In this document: one piece after another, positions 13,663-20,149 of the stretch | Numbering within the stretch: position 1 is the first letter of the stretch | Layout: every line of letters begins with the position of its first letter | Assembly: GCA_002381185.1 (NCBI GenBank) | Contig: DFOA01000064.1 | Location: 169,684-189,832 of the forward strand | DNA length: 20,149 bases | Origin: Firmicutes bacterium UBA3553 | GTDB lineage: Bacteria; Bacillota; Clostridia; Tissierellales; Sedimentibacteraceae | Direction: 5' to 3' | Translations under genes and position numbers: made by a program | The notes under the pieces: model-generated | The model's database searches: none | What the model saw: the letters and a program-made list of their open reading frames with translations, nothing else | What the model was told of the DNA's origin: nothing

Positions 13663-15348
13663 ATGAAGGATATAAGTGTTGATTTTACTATAGGTTTTGC
13701 CATTACTGACAAAAAATTTAATATTTTATATTATAATAATTATTTTAAAACAAATATCTGTAAAAATAACGAAGATATATTGAATAAAAAATTAACAATA
13801 TATTTTCATGATATAAAAGACGATAAAGAGCAGAATTTTTATTCCGTAAAGTACGTAGATAATTCAGTTTATTATGTAGTTCATGAAGGATTGAAATTGT
13901 ATGACAATGAACTGAATGTTTTTTTCTTCTATGATTTTACAATAGGAAATGAATTAGAAAAGCAAATTAAAAGATTAAGCAGTCAGCAATATTTGTATAA
14001 TGAAATGTTGAACAAATTAAAAGATGGTATTTATATAACAGATGATGAAGGCATAACAACTTATGTAAATGACGCGTTTTTAGACTTATCAGGATTAACC
14101 AGAGAACAAATTATCGGAAAGTCCGTATATGATTTAAGGAAGCATAATGTTCTCCCAAATTCCTGCTGTGCTAAAGTTATAGAAACAAAAGGCCCGGTTT
14201 CAACCATAAACAATTATTATAAAGGGCAGAGATGCTTGGTTTCGGGTTCACCCATATTCGACGAATGCGGCAATCTTAAAAAAACAATTGCGGTTATAAG
14301 GGATGTGTCAGAGCTTGACGTTTTAATGAAAAATATCACTAAGGAAAAAAATTTGTTTATTATTAATAATGAGTATGATGATTTTAACATTAAAACCAAA
14401 GGTGATATTAAAGATCCGATAAACAACAATGAGAAAATGAAAAGTATATATAACAAAGCAAAAAAAATTGCCAGGGTTGACAGCACAGTCTTAATATTAG
14501 GAGAAACAGGTGTAGGAAAGGATTTTATAGCAACCTATATTTACAATATCTCAAGCCGTAGAAACGGAAAATTTATTAAAATAAACTGTGGGGCGGTTCC
14601 TGAACACCTGTTGGAATCAGAATTTTTTGGGTACGAGGAAGGTGCATTTACAGGAGCGCAAAAAGGAGGTAAAAAAGGCCTGTTTGAAGAGGCTAATGGC
14701 GGAGTCCTGTATTTGGATGAAATAGGGGATATGCCTTATACGCTTCAAGTAAAGCTTTTAAGTGCAATAAATGACAGGATGTTTTACCGTATAGGAGGAA
14801 CATCTCAGGTAGAATTTAATGCACGAATTATCGCTGCCACTAATGTAGACTTAAAACAACTGGTAGAAGAGAAAAAATTCAGGTCAGATTTATACTATAG
14901 ATTAAATGTTGTATCATTTGTAATTCCTCCTTTAAGGCAAAGGAAGGAAGACATTATTTCTCTTGCACAGCAATTTATAGAATATTACAACAATAAGTAT
15001 GGAAAAAACTGTTACTTTACAACAGGATGTCTGGAAAACTTCCTGGTTTATGAATGGCCGGGCAATATCAGAGAATTAAAGAATATAATTGAACGTTTGA
15101 TTTTAATGACAGATGAAGCACGCATTAATAAAGATCTGTTTAGAGAGCAGCTGATGCTTAGTGATTCCCCAGATGAAAATTCTAAATTTTTAACTGAGAA
15201 CAAGACACTAAAGGATAAACTTGATGAATATGAAAGGGTTATAATTGAAACTACATTGGCTTCTTCAAAAAATATGAAGGAAGCAGCGGCTAAGCTGGGA
15301 GTAGATTTGTCAACCCTGGTAAGAAAAAAACAAAAATATAAAATGTAA
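13663..15348 (+). CDS. Sigma-54-dependent enhancer-binding protein with PAS sensor domain
   Basis: This 561-residue activator has a poorly conserved PAS-like N-terminal region (about 5-95) and a clear PAS domain (about 112-220: DGIYITDDEGITTYVNDAFL). The AAA+ domain (about 253-480) has Walker A GETGVGKD (280-287), the sigma-54 contact loop GAFTGA (327-332), Walker B with Asp352/Glu353, an arginine-finger region (407-414) and WPGNIREL (465-472). A Fis-type helix-turn-helix ends the protein (about 535-558). The GAFTGA motif is intact, so it should activate sigma-54 holoenzyme. Divergent placement beside a -24/-12 promoter makes thl-ctfAB the likely target, comparable to AtoC and atoDAEB in E. 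coli. The PAS ligand is unknown. GGATGAGG precedes the ATG. A terminator follows. Confidence 0.95.
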   Translation: MKDISVDFTIGFAITDKKFNILYYNNYFKTNICKNNEDILNKKLTIYFHDIKDDKEQNFYSVKYVDNSVYYVVHEGLKLYDNELNVFFFYDFTIGNELEKQIKRLSSQQYLYNEMLNKLKDGIYITDDEGITTYVNDAFLDLSGLTREQIIGKSVYDLRKHNVLPNSCCAKVIETKGPVSTINNYYKGQRCLVSGSPIFDECGNLKKTIAVIRDVSELDVLMKNITKEKNLFIINNEYDDFNIKTKGDIKDPINNNEKMKSIYNKAKKIARVDSTVLILGETGVGKDFIATYIYNISSRRNGKFIKINCGAVPEHLLESEFFGYEEGAFTGAQKGGKKGLFEEANGGVLYLDEIGDMPYTLQVKLLSAINDRMFYRIGGTSQVEFNARIIAATNVDLKQLVEEKKFRSDLYYRLNVVSFVIPPLRQRKEDIISLAQQFIEYYNNKYGKNCYFTTGCLENFLVYEWPGNIRELKNIIERLILMTDEARINKDLFREQLMLSDSPDENSKFLTENKTLKDKLDEYERVIIETTLASSKNMKEAAAKLGVDLSTLVRKKQKYKM

Positions 15349-15354
15349 GTTTAG

Positions 15355-15380
15355 TAACTGCGAGAGCAGTTATTTTTTTG
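15355..15380 (+). terminator. Terminator after the sigma-54 activator gene
   Basis: TAACTGC (15355-15361), a GAGA tetraloop (15362-15365) and GCAGTTA (15366-15372) form a perfect 7-bp stem followed by seven T residues (15373-15379). It separates this gene from the germination cluster. Confidence 0.92.
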
Positions 15381-15466
15381 TTTTAAAATAATTTTACTTA
15401 TATGGAATAAAAACACCTTAAATTGCAAATATTACTAATATTGTAGAACAAGCATAGGAGGGGATT

Positions 15467-15667
15467 ATGTATTTTATAAATGATATAAAAAGAATCATTA
15501 ACACCGATACCATAATAATTTTCTTAATAATCAGCTTTATATTGATATTTAGGACCAGCAAGGAATTAAAGAGAAATAACTATCACAAAGATTATAAAAT
15601 AGTCAGAGCTACCGGAATAATTTATGGAATACTGGCAATAGCGGCTGTTGTTGCAATAAGCATATAG
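15467..15667 (+). CDS. Small two-helix membrane protein at head of germinant-receptor operon (possible D subunit)
   Basis: This 66-residue protein has a strong ribosome site (AGGAGGGG, 15456-15463) three bases before its ATG. Two hydrophobic helices are visible at about 13-29 (DTIIIFLIISFILIF) and 48-66 (ATGIIYGILAIAAVVAISI), joined by a basic hydrophilic loop with many Lys and Arg. Its stop codon forms the beginning of the gerA ribosome site (TAGGAG), so the two are co-translated. In Bacillus, some gerA-type operons carry a small 'D' gene for a two-helix protein that modulates the receptor. Size, topology and position agree, but I see no sequence match that proves homology. It is not a shadow of another gene. 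Confidence 0.75.
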   Translation: MYFINDIKRIINTDTIIIFLIISFILIFRTSKELKRNNYHKDYKIVRATGIIYGILAIAAVVAISI

Positions 15668-15676
15668 GAGTATTAA

Positions 15677-17179
15677 ATGAGTGATAAGCGAAATTTAACG
15701 GAAATTAAAATAGAAAAAGATATAAATAAGAATGAACAGGAATTAAAAAATATTTTCAAAGATGCTAATGATATAATTTTCAGAAAAATTGATGCCGGAG
15801 AAAATAAAAAAATTAAAATGCTATTGGTATATGTGGATGGTATGACTACTAAGGAAGCGATAAGCGAATACGCAGTTGACAAGCTTATGCAGAATTTAGA
15901 TTTACAAAAGCTTGAAAAAAACGATTCTGAGCTGCAAAACGCTATAGTTAATACAAACATAGCCATAACAGAGGTACAAGTTATTCAGACTATACAGGAA
16001 TGTATTGACAAGATTCTTTCTGGTGAAACGGTTCTTTTAATCGATGGATGCTCCAAGGCTATAATGCTTTCTTCGAGGGGATGGCCCATGAGAGGTATAC
16101 AGGAACCTTCGGCCGAAACCCTCATAAGAGGAGCAAGAGATGGCTTTAATGAAACCATGAAAGTCAACATAACTCTTATTAGACGCAGAATAAGGGACCC
16201 AAAGCTGAAAGTCAAGTATATGCAGGTTGGCAGCAGATCAAAGACAGACATTTCAATTATATATATAGAAGATATTGTAAATAAAACAGTTCTGGAAACA
16301 GTTGAAAAAAGAATTAAAAATATAGACATAGATGCAGTTTTGGAAAGTTCATACATAGAAGAAATGATAGAAGATGACATCTATTCACCGTTTCCTCAGA
16401 TAGAAAATACAGAGAGACCTGATGCCGCTGCATCGGCCCTGTTAGAAGGAAGAGTGGTAATAACGGTTGACAACACTCCTTCGGTACTTATTGCTCCGGC
16501 AATATTTGTATCATTTATGCAGTCATCAGAAGATTATTATGAAAGATGGATGCCATCCTGTGTTACAAGAATGATACGTTATCTGGCACTTCCAATTGTT
16601 ATGCTTCTTCCCGCTCTTTACGTAGCAGTTACACAGTATCATCCGAATTTACTGCCCACACAGCTTGCTCTGTATGTTGCGGCATCCAGGGCTAATGTGC
16701 CGTTTCCGCCATATTTTGAAGCATTGCTCATGGAGCTGGTAATGGAGCTGGTGAGAGAAGCGAGCTTGAGAATAACAAGCCCTGTAGGTTCAACCATAGG
16801 TCTGGTGGGAGGCTTGGTAATAGGACAGTCGTCCGTGGAGGCGGGTCTGATAACCCCCATGGCTGTGATAATTGTTGCCTTGACGGCGATTTCATCATTT
16901 GCAATACCAAGCTATAATTTCAGTACATCTCTGAGGATGATAAGATTTGGGTTCATCGTGCTTGCATCAATATTTGGGCTTTTCGGAATATCCATTGGTT
17001 TATGTTTATTGATAATTCATCTCTGCACATTAAAAAGCTGCGGAGTGCCTTATATGACACCATTCTCAAGCTTTGTGGAGAACAGAAAGGATTTAAGGGA
17101 TACGGTTATCAGACCAAGAATTAAAAACATGGTACATAAACCGAGATATTTACAATTTGAAAAAGAGAAGGGAAAATAG
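15677..17179 (+). CDS. Spore germination receptor A subunit (GerA family)
   Basis: This 500-residue protein has the family's long hydrophilic N-terminal domain (about 1-290), including the conserved RGARDGFNE (151-159) and EGRVVITVDNTPSVLIAP (257-274). A membrane part follows (about 300-450, four to five helices) with the hallmark PFPPYFEALLMELVMELVRE (342-361) and SPVGSTIGLVGGLVIGQ. With the B and C subunits it forms a germinant receptor in the spore inner membrane; recent work on the family indicates that A subunits form the ion channel. The ligand cannot be predicted. The ATG is 7 bases after TAGGAG and the next gene starts immediately after the stop codon. Confidence 0.95.
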   Translation: MSDKRNLTEIKIEKDINKNEQELKNIFKDANDIIFRKIDAGENKKIKMLLVYVDGMTTKEAISEYAVDKLMQNLDLQKLEKNDSELQNAIVNTNIAITEVQVIQTIQECIDKILSGETVLLIDGCSKAIMLSSRGWPMRGIQEPSAETLIRGARDGFNETMKVNITLIRRRIRDPKLKVKYMQVGSRSKTDISIIYIEDIVNKTVLETVEKRIKNIDIDAVLESSYIEEMIEDDIYSPFPQIENTERPDAAASALLEGRVVITVDNTPSVLIAPAIFVSFMQSSEDYYERWMPSCVTRMIRYLALPIVMLLPALYVAVTQYHPNLLPTQLALYVAASRANVPFPPYFEALLMELVMELVREASLRITSPVGSTIGLVGGLVIGQSSVEAGLITPMAVIIVALTAISSFAIPSYNFSTSLRMIRFGFIVLASIFGLFGISIGLCLLIIHLCTLKSCGVPYMTPFSSFVENRKDLRDTVIRPRIKNMVHKPRYLQFEKEKGK

Positions 17180-18268
17180 ATGTTCGATCAGGATATTACT
17201 CCATATCAAAATATATCGATTCTAATATTGGTGTCATTTGTATTTCAATCAATACTCATGCCCTTGCTGTTATCTGAAATAGACGGCCCTGTGGGCTGGA
17301 TATCAATTATTGCCGCGGCATTCATTTTATATTTGAGTCTAAAGCCTATTAATAAGGTTATGACAAAATATAATGAAGATACAATTATAAGTATATCAAA
17401 CAGGATTTTTCCTAAATTCATATCGAAAGTTATAGGAATATATTATATCCTTATGTTTTTAACGGCTAACAGCATATTGATGAAGGATTTTGCCGAACAG
17501 ATAAAGCTTATGATGCTTTATAAAACACAAATAAGTACTATTATTATTGCAATTTTGTTAACCGCAAGCTATGCCACGAAGAAAGGAATACAATCAATTG
17601 CTAATGTTGCAAGTCTGGCAATCTTGATTGCCTTGATACCTTACTTGTTCATAATAATATTTTCGACTTATTATGCAGATTATTCAAACATATTTCCGAT
17701 TCTCCCTGTCGATGTGCAGGGAGTGGTGAAATCAGTTCCGGGGGCAATGCTGGGATTCTTCGGATTTTCTGTTTTAATATTTTCTAACAGCAGGGTTTCT
17801 GTAAAAGAAAAAAATTTAATGATAAACAAAAGGTACATCATTATAAGCATGATTCTTTACATAGCATGCTATATGCTTGTGGTAGTTAAGTTTGGAATGA
17901 AAGAAGCTGTAAATCTGGTTTGGCCATTCATTTCAATTATGAAATTTGTGAATATACCTGGATTCTTCTTTGAAAACACTGAAATTGTAGGCTTATGCTT
18001 TCAAATTATAGTTACATTTTCATGCATATGCATTCTTGCATATTTTACAAATTTAGCTATGCAGGAAACATTTAAAACAAGGGAAAACGGATATTTTATA
18101 TACATACAAATACCTATTTTATATATTATGGCTGCTGCCTTACCGGGAATGTACATGATGTTTCCGTATATACAATGGCCGTTAATTGTATTAAGCGCAT
18201 TAAACTTTTTAATACCGTTAATAGTGGCATTGGCAGATAGAAAAAAAGAAAAGGCAAAGAGCAATTAA
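17180..18268 (+). CDS. Spore germination receptor B subunit (GerB/GerKB family, APC-type)
   Basis: This 362-residue integral membrane protein has about ten hydrophobic segments and the N-terminal ITPYQNISILILVSF typical of GerB proteins, distant relatives of amino-acid permeases. In this family the B subunit binds the germinant. The ATG follows the gerA TAG with no gap, and AAGGG about 10 bases upstream is the likely ribosome site. The C-terminus is short and basic (ADRKKEKAKSN). Confidence 0.94.
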   Translation: MFDQDITPYQNISILILVSFVFQSILMPLLLSEIDGPVGWISIIAAAFILYLSLKPINKVMTKYNEDTIISISNRIFPKFISKVIGIYYILMFLTANSILMKDFAEQIKLMMLYKTQISTIIIAILLTASYATKKGIQSIANVASLAILIALIPYLFIIIFSTYYADYSNIFPILPVDVQGVVKSVPGAMLGFFGFSVLIFSNSRVSVKEKNLMINKRYIIISMILYIACYMLVVVKFGMKEAVNLVWPFISIMKFVNIPGFFFENTEIVGLCFQIIVTFSCICILAYFTNLAMQETFKTRENGYFIYIQIPILYIMAAALPGMYMMFPYIQWPLIVLSALNFLIPLIVALADRKKEKAKSN

Positions 18269-18295
18269 TTTAATTAAATATGCAAAGGGGTTTAA

Positions 18296-19396
18296 ATGAA
18301 ACAGATAAAGTTATTAATAATAATTCTATTGACATCGTTAGTAGTAACGGGCTGCTGGGACAGCGTTGAAATCAATAAAAGAGAATATCTGTTTGCAGTC
18401 GGTGTAGATAAAAATCCTAAAAACTTAACCTTTACCTCGGAAATTCCAAAAATAAATGAAGGAAGCGAAGAACAAAGGCTTGTTTATACAAAGGATTGCA
18501 CTAATTTTGCCGATTTTTACAGCACTAGCTACCTTCATTCAGAAAAGGCAATTTCCGACAGGTTGATGCAAGTTATAGTTATAGGTGAAGAAGCGGCAAG
18601 AGATCCTGAAACAATTAAAAAATTATTTGATGAAATTCAGCGCTCACCCCAAATGAACAGAAGAGTAAAAATCTGCATAGCTAAAGGAAAGGCGCAGGAC
18701 ATAATAAATACAGAAATACCGAGCAACCCTGTTGTGGGCAGATTCTTGAGCGAGATGCTGATTAAGCTTAAACGAGAAAGTTACCAGGATATATACACAT
18801 TTGATGAAGCAATTCTGCACTTGGGGCAGACAGGAAATGCAATGGTGCCGGTTGTTGAAATAAATGAAAAAAGTTTAAAAGTAGAGAGGGCGGCAATTGT
18901 TAAGGAATATGAGCTCAAGGGATTTTTGGAGCCTATGGAAGTGGAAACTATAATGCTTTTATTGAATCCTGAAAGAGCAAATATCAGAAATATAAATATA
19001 GAGGTAGATGGAACAACAGTAGCATTAGGTGCTGTGGATGTAAGCATGACAAAGGATATTAATCTTAACGGGGATAAATTAAGCGTTGATTATTATATTA
19101 CTCTTTACTGCTACATAGATTCGTTCATCATAGGTAACAACAGTCTTGAGGACAAAGGCTTTATGAACAAAATCAAAGAGGAAGCAGTTAAAAATATTAC
19201 AGATGTCGCTTCAAACACAATTGATAAGCTTCAGCACACATACAGATCAGACTTATTAAGAATAAAAGATAATTTGTATAAATTCCATAAATCTGATTTT
19301 GATAAAATAGAAGATAAATATGATGAAGTGTTTGAAGCTGCAGATATAAATGTACACTTAGATATGGAAATCAGAAGTACAGGGTTAGTAAAATGA
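18296..19396 (+). CDS. Spore germination receptor C subunit (Ger(x)C lipoprotein)
   Basis: This 366-residue lipoprotein has a signal peptide with lipobox VTGC (Cys20) followed by WDSVEINKREYLFAVGVD, the standard start of the Ger(x)C family. The conserved features downstream include SEKAISDRLMQVIVIGEEAARD and the C-terminal region of alternating charged helices. It is the peripheral, lipid-anchored subunit needed for receptor assembly. AAAGGGG precedes the ATG by 6 bases; the gap to gerB is 27 bases. Confidence 0.95.
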   Translation: MKQIKLLIIILLTSLVVTGCWDSVEINKREYLFAVGVDKNPKNLTFTSEIPKINEGSEEQRLVYTKDCTNFADFYSTSYLHSEKAISDRLMQVIVIGEEAARDPETIKKLFDEIQRSPQMNRRVKICIAKGKAQDIINTEIPSNPVVGRFLSEMLIKLKRESYQDIYTFDEAILHLGQTGNAMVPVVEINEKSLKVERAAIVKEYELKGFLEPMEVETIMLLLNPERANIRNINIEVDGTTVALGAVDVSMTKDINLNGDKLSVDYYITLYCYIDSFIIGNNSLEDKGFMNKIKEEAVKNITDVASNTIDKLQHTYRSDLLRIKDNLYKFHKSDFDKIEDKYDEVFEAADINVHLDMEIRSTGLVK

Positions 19397-19406
19397 GGAG
19401 GACAAA

Positions 19407-20111
19407 TTGAATTATTATAAAAAAATATTTATTTCGGCAATATTCGTTATAGTTGCCGTGACAGTTGCATACACTGTAGATGCTTATACAGGGATGGCAA
19501 AAATAAATGATAAGGTTATACGTCTGCATGTTGTTGCCAACTCAAATACGGTCTTTGACCAGCAGCTGAAATACAAGGTAAGAAACAGCGTAATTGATAA
19601 ATTTAATAAGGAATTTGAAAATGTATCTTCAAAAAAAGACAGCGAAAAGTTAATTGTTGAAAAAATAAATGAAATAAGGGAAGAAGCTGAATCGATAATA
19701 AAAGAAGAAGGCCGTGACTATGATGCGAATGTTTATTATGGAAATTTCAAGTTTCCCCGAAAGCTCTACGAAGATATAGTCTTGCCTGAAGGATATTATG
19801 ATGCGGTGAGAATAGAAATCGGAATGGCAGAAGGTAACAACTGGTGGTGCGTAATGTTTCCTCCTTTGTGCTTTGTGGAATTTGGACAGGACAAAAATGC
19901 AGAACCTGTGCTTAATATTGAAACAGAAAAGAAACTTCAGGAGGTTTTGACACAGGAAGAAATTGAAGCTATTAAGACAAAAAGGGGAATAAAAGATATT
20001 AAGCTGAAATCAAAGATATATGAATTCATAGAAAAAGGAAGAGTTGAGAAAACCGGTGTTAACGCAAACTACAAACAAAGCATTTACGCCCAGTCCCTAG
20101 ATAAGCAATAG
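19407..20111 (+). CDS. spoIIR: Stage II sporulation protein R (SpoIIR)
   Basis: This 234-residue secreted or anchored protein has one N-terminal hydrophobic segment (about 6-24) and the SpoIIR signatures IRLHVVANSN (38-47) and NNWWCVMFPPLCFVEFG (144-160). SpoIIR is made in the forespore and acts across the intermembrane space to trigger SpoIIGA cleavage of pro-sigma-E in the mother cell. The start is a TTG at 19407 with GAGGAGG (19395-19401) five bases before it; that ribosome site overlaps the gerC stop codon, so spoIIR is translationally linked to gerC, an unusual arrangement. The C-terminal tail beyond the conserved core (about 185-234) is basic. No terminator is seen before the window ends. 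Confidence 0.94.
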   Translation: MNYYKKIFISAIFVIVAVTVAYTVDAYTGMAKINDKVIRLHVVANSNTVFDQQLKYKVRNSVIDKFNKEFENVSSKKDSEKLIVEKINEIREEAESIIKEEGRDYDANVYYGNFKFPRKLYEDIVLPEGYYDAVRIEIGMAEGNNWWCVMFPPLCFVEFGQDKNAEPVLNIETEKKLQEVLTQEEIEAIKTKRGIKDIKLKSKIYEFIEKGRVEKTGVNANYKQSIYAQSLDKQ

Positions 20112-20149
20112 ATAAGTCCAGCGGGGAAAGTCCAGAGGGGACGGTTCTT
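20112..20149. repeat. GC-rich terminal segment with tandem direct repeat, probably the edge of a dispersed repeat
   Basis: Two copies of AGTCCAG(C/A)GGGGA (20115-20127 and 20129-20141) lie in tandem with a 14-base period and run into GGGGACGGTTCTT at the edge. The base composition differs sharply from the AT-rich surroundings. The final bases resemble, from memory, the start of a palindromic repeat common in clostridial intergenic DNA (GGGACGGTTCTTTTGTC type). The other arm would lie outside the window, so this is tentative. Confidence 0.45.

Noticed and set aside
15381..15466. Sigma-F or sigma-G promoter before the germination cluster
   Set aside because: Partial matches such as GGAATAAAA and CATAGG lack a partner element at correct spacing, so no promoter is called.

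Overview
The window is AT-rich DNA from a low-GC, endospore-forming anaerobic Firmicute, most likely a member of Clostridia or Tissierellia. The evidence is a complete tricistronic gerA/gerB/gerC-type germinant-receptor operon, spoIIR, Gram-positive Shine-Dalgarno sequences (AGGAGG type), a thiolase/CoA-transferase fermentation operon and a sigma-54 enhancer-binding protein. I cannot name the species from sequence alone. Almost all of it is coding; no gene-free stretch exceeds 300 bases. I saw no tRNA, rRNA, CRISPR array or transposase gene.

Layout. (1) 1-1767, plus strand: the 3' end of a P-II nitrogen-regulator-like gene with a terminator, then a membrane-anchored HtrA/DegP-type serine protease; a bidirectional terminator separates it from the next operon. 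(2) 1766-8358, minus strand: a seven-gene predicted zinc operon read from right to left: znuA, znuC, znuB, a Zur-like Fur-family regulator, a COG0523/CobW GTPase with a CxCC motif and His-rich tail, a second CobW-like P-loop domain fused to a DUF318/COG0701 permease, and the permease's TIGR03943/DUF1980 partner. The genes are tightly packed or overlap. In front of znuA there is a consensus sigma-A promoter (TTGACA, 17 bp, TATAAT) whose -10 box abuts a 31-bp near-perfect palindrome, a strong candidate Zur operator. (3) 8390-10550, minus: an OmpR-type response regulator and its sensor kinase. (4) 10736-13385, minus: acetyl-CoA acetyltransferase (thl) followed by CoA-transferase subunits A and B, ending in a terminator. 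(5) 13663-15348, plus: a PAS/AAA+/Fis-type sigma-54 activator divergent from thl. The gap between them holds a well-formed -24/-12 promoter facing thl, two in-phase TGCAWAAATGCA sites and a 28-bp inverted repeat. (6) 15467-20111, plus: a 66-residue two-helix membrane protein, gerA, gerB, gerC and spoIIR in one tightly spaced cluster. The last 38 bases are GC-rich, contain a short direct repeat and look like the beginning of a dispersed repeat cut by the window edge.

How the genes work together. Region 2 reads as a self-regulated zinc-starvation response: high-affinity import (ZnuABC), sensing (Zur), a GTP-dependent metallochaperone, and a membrane module in which a degenerate CobW domain is physically joined to a transporter. 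This operon, especially the fusion, is the most unusual system in the window. Regions 4 and 5 resemble the logic of E. coli atoC/atoDAEB: a sigma-54 activator next to acetoacetyl-CoA metabolism genes. Region 6 joins germinant-receptor genes with spoIIR, the forespore signal that triggers pro-sigma-E processing, which raises a question about compartment and timing of transcription.
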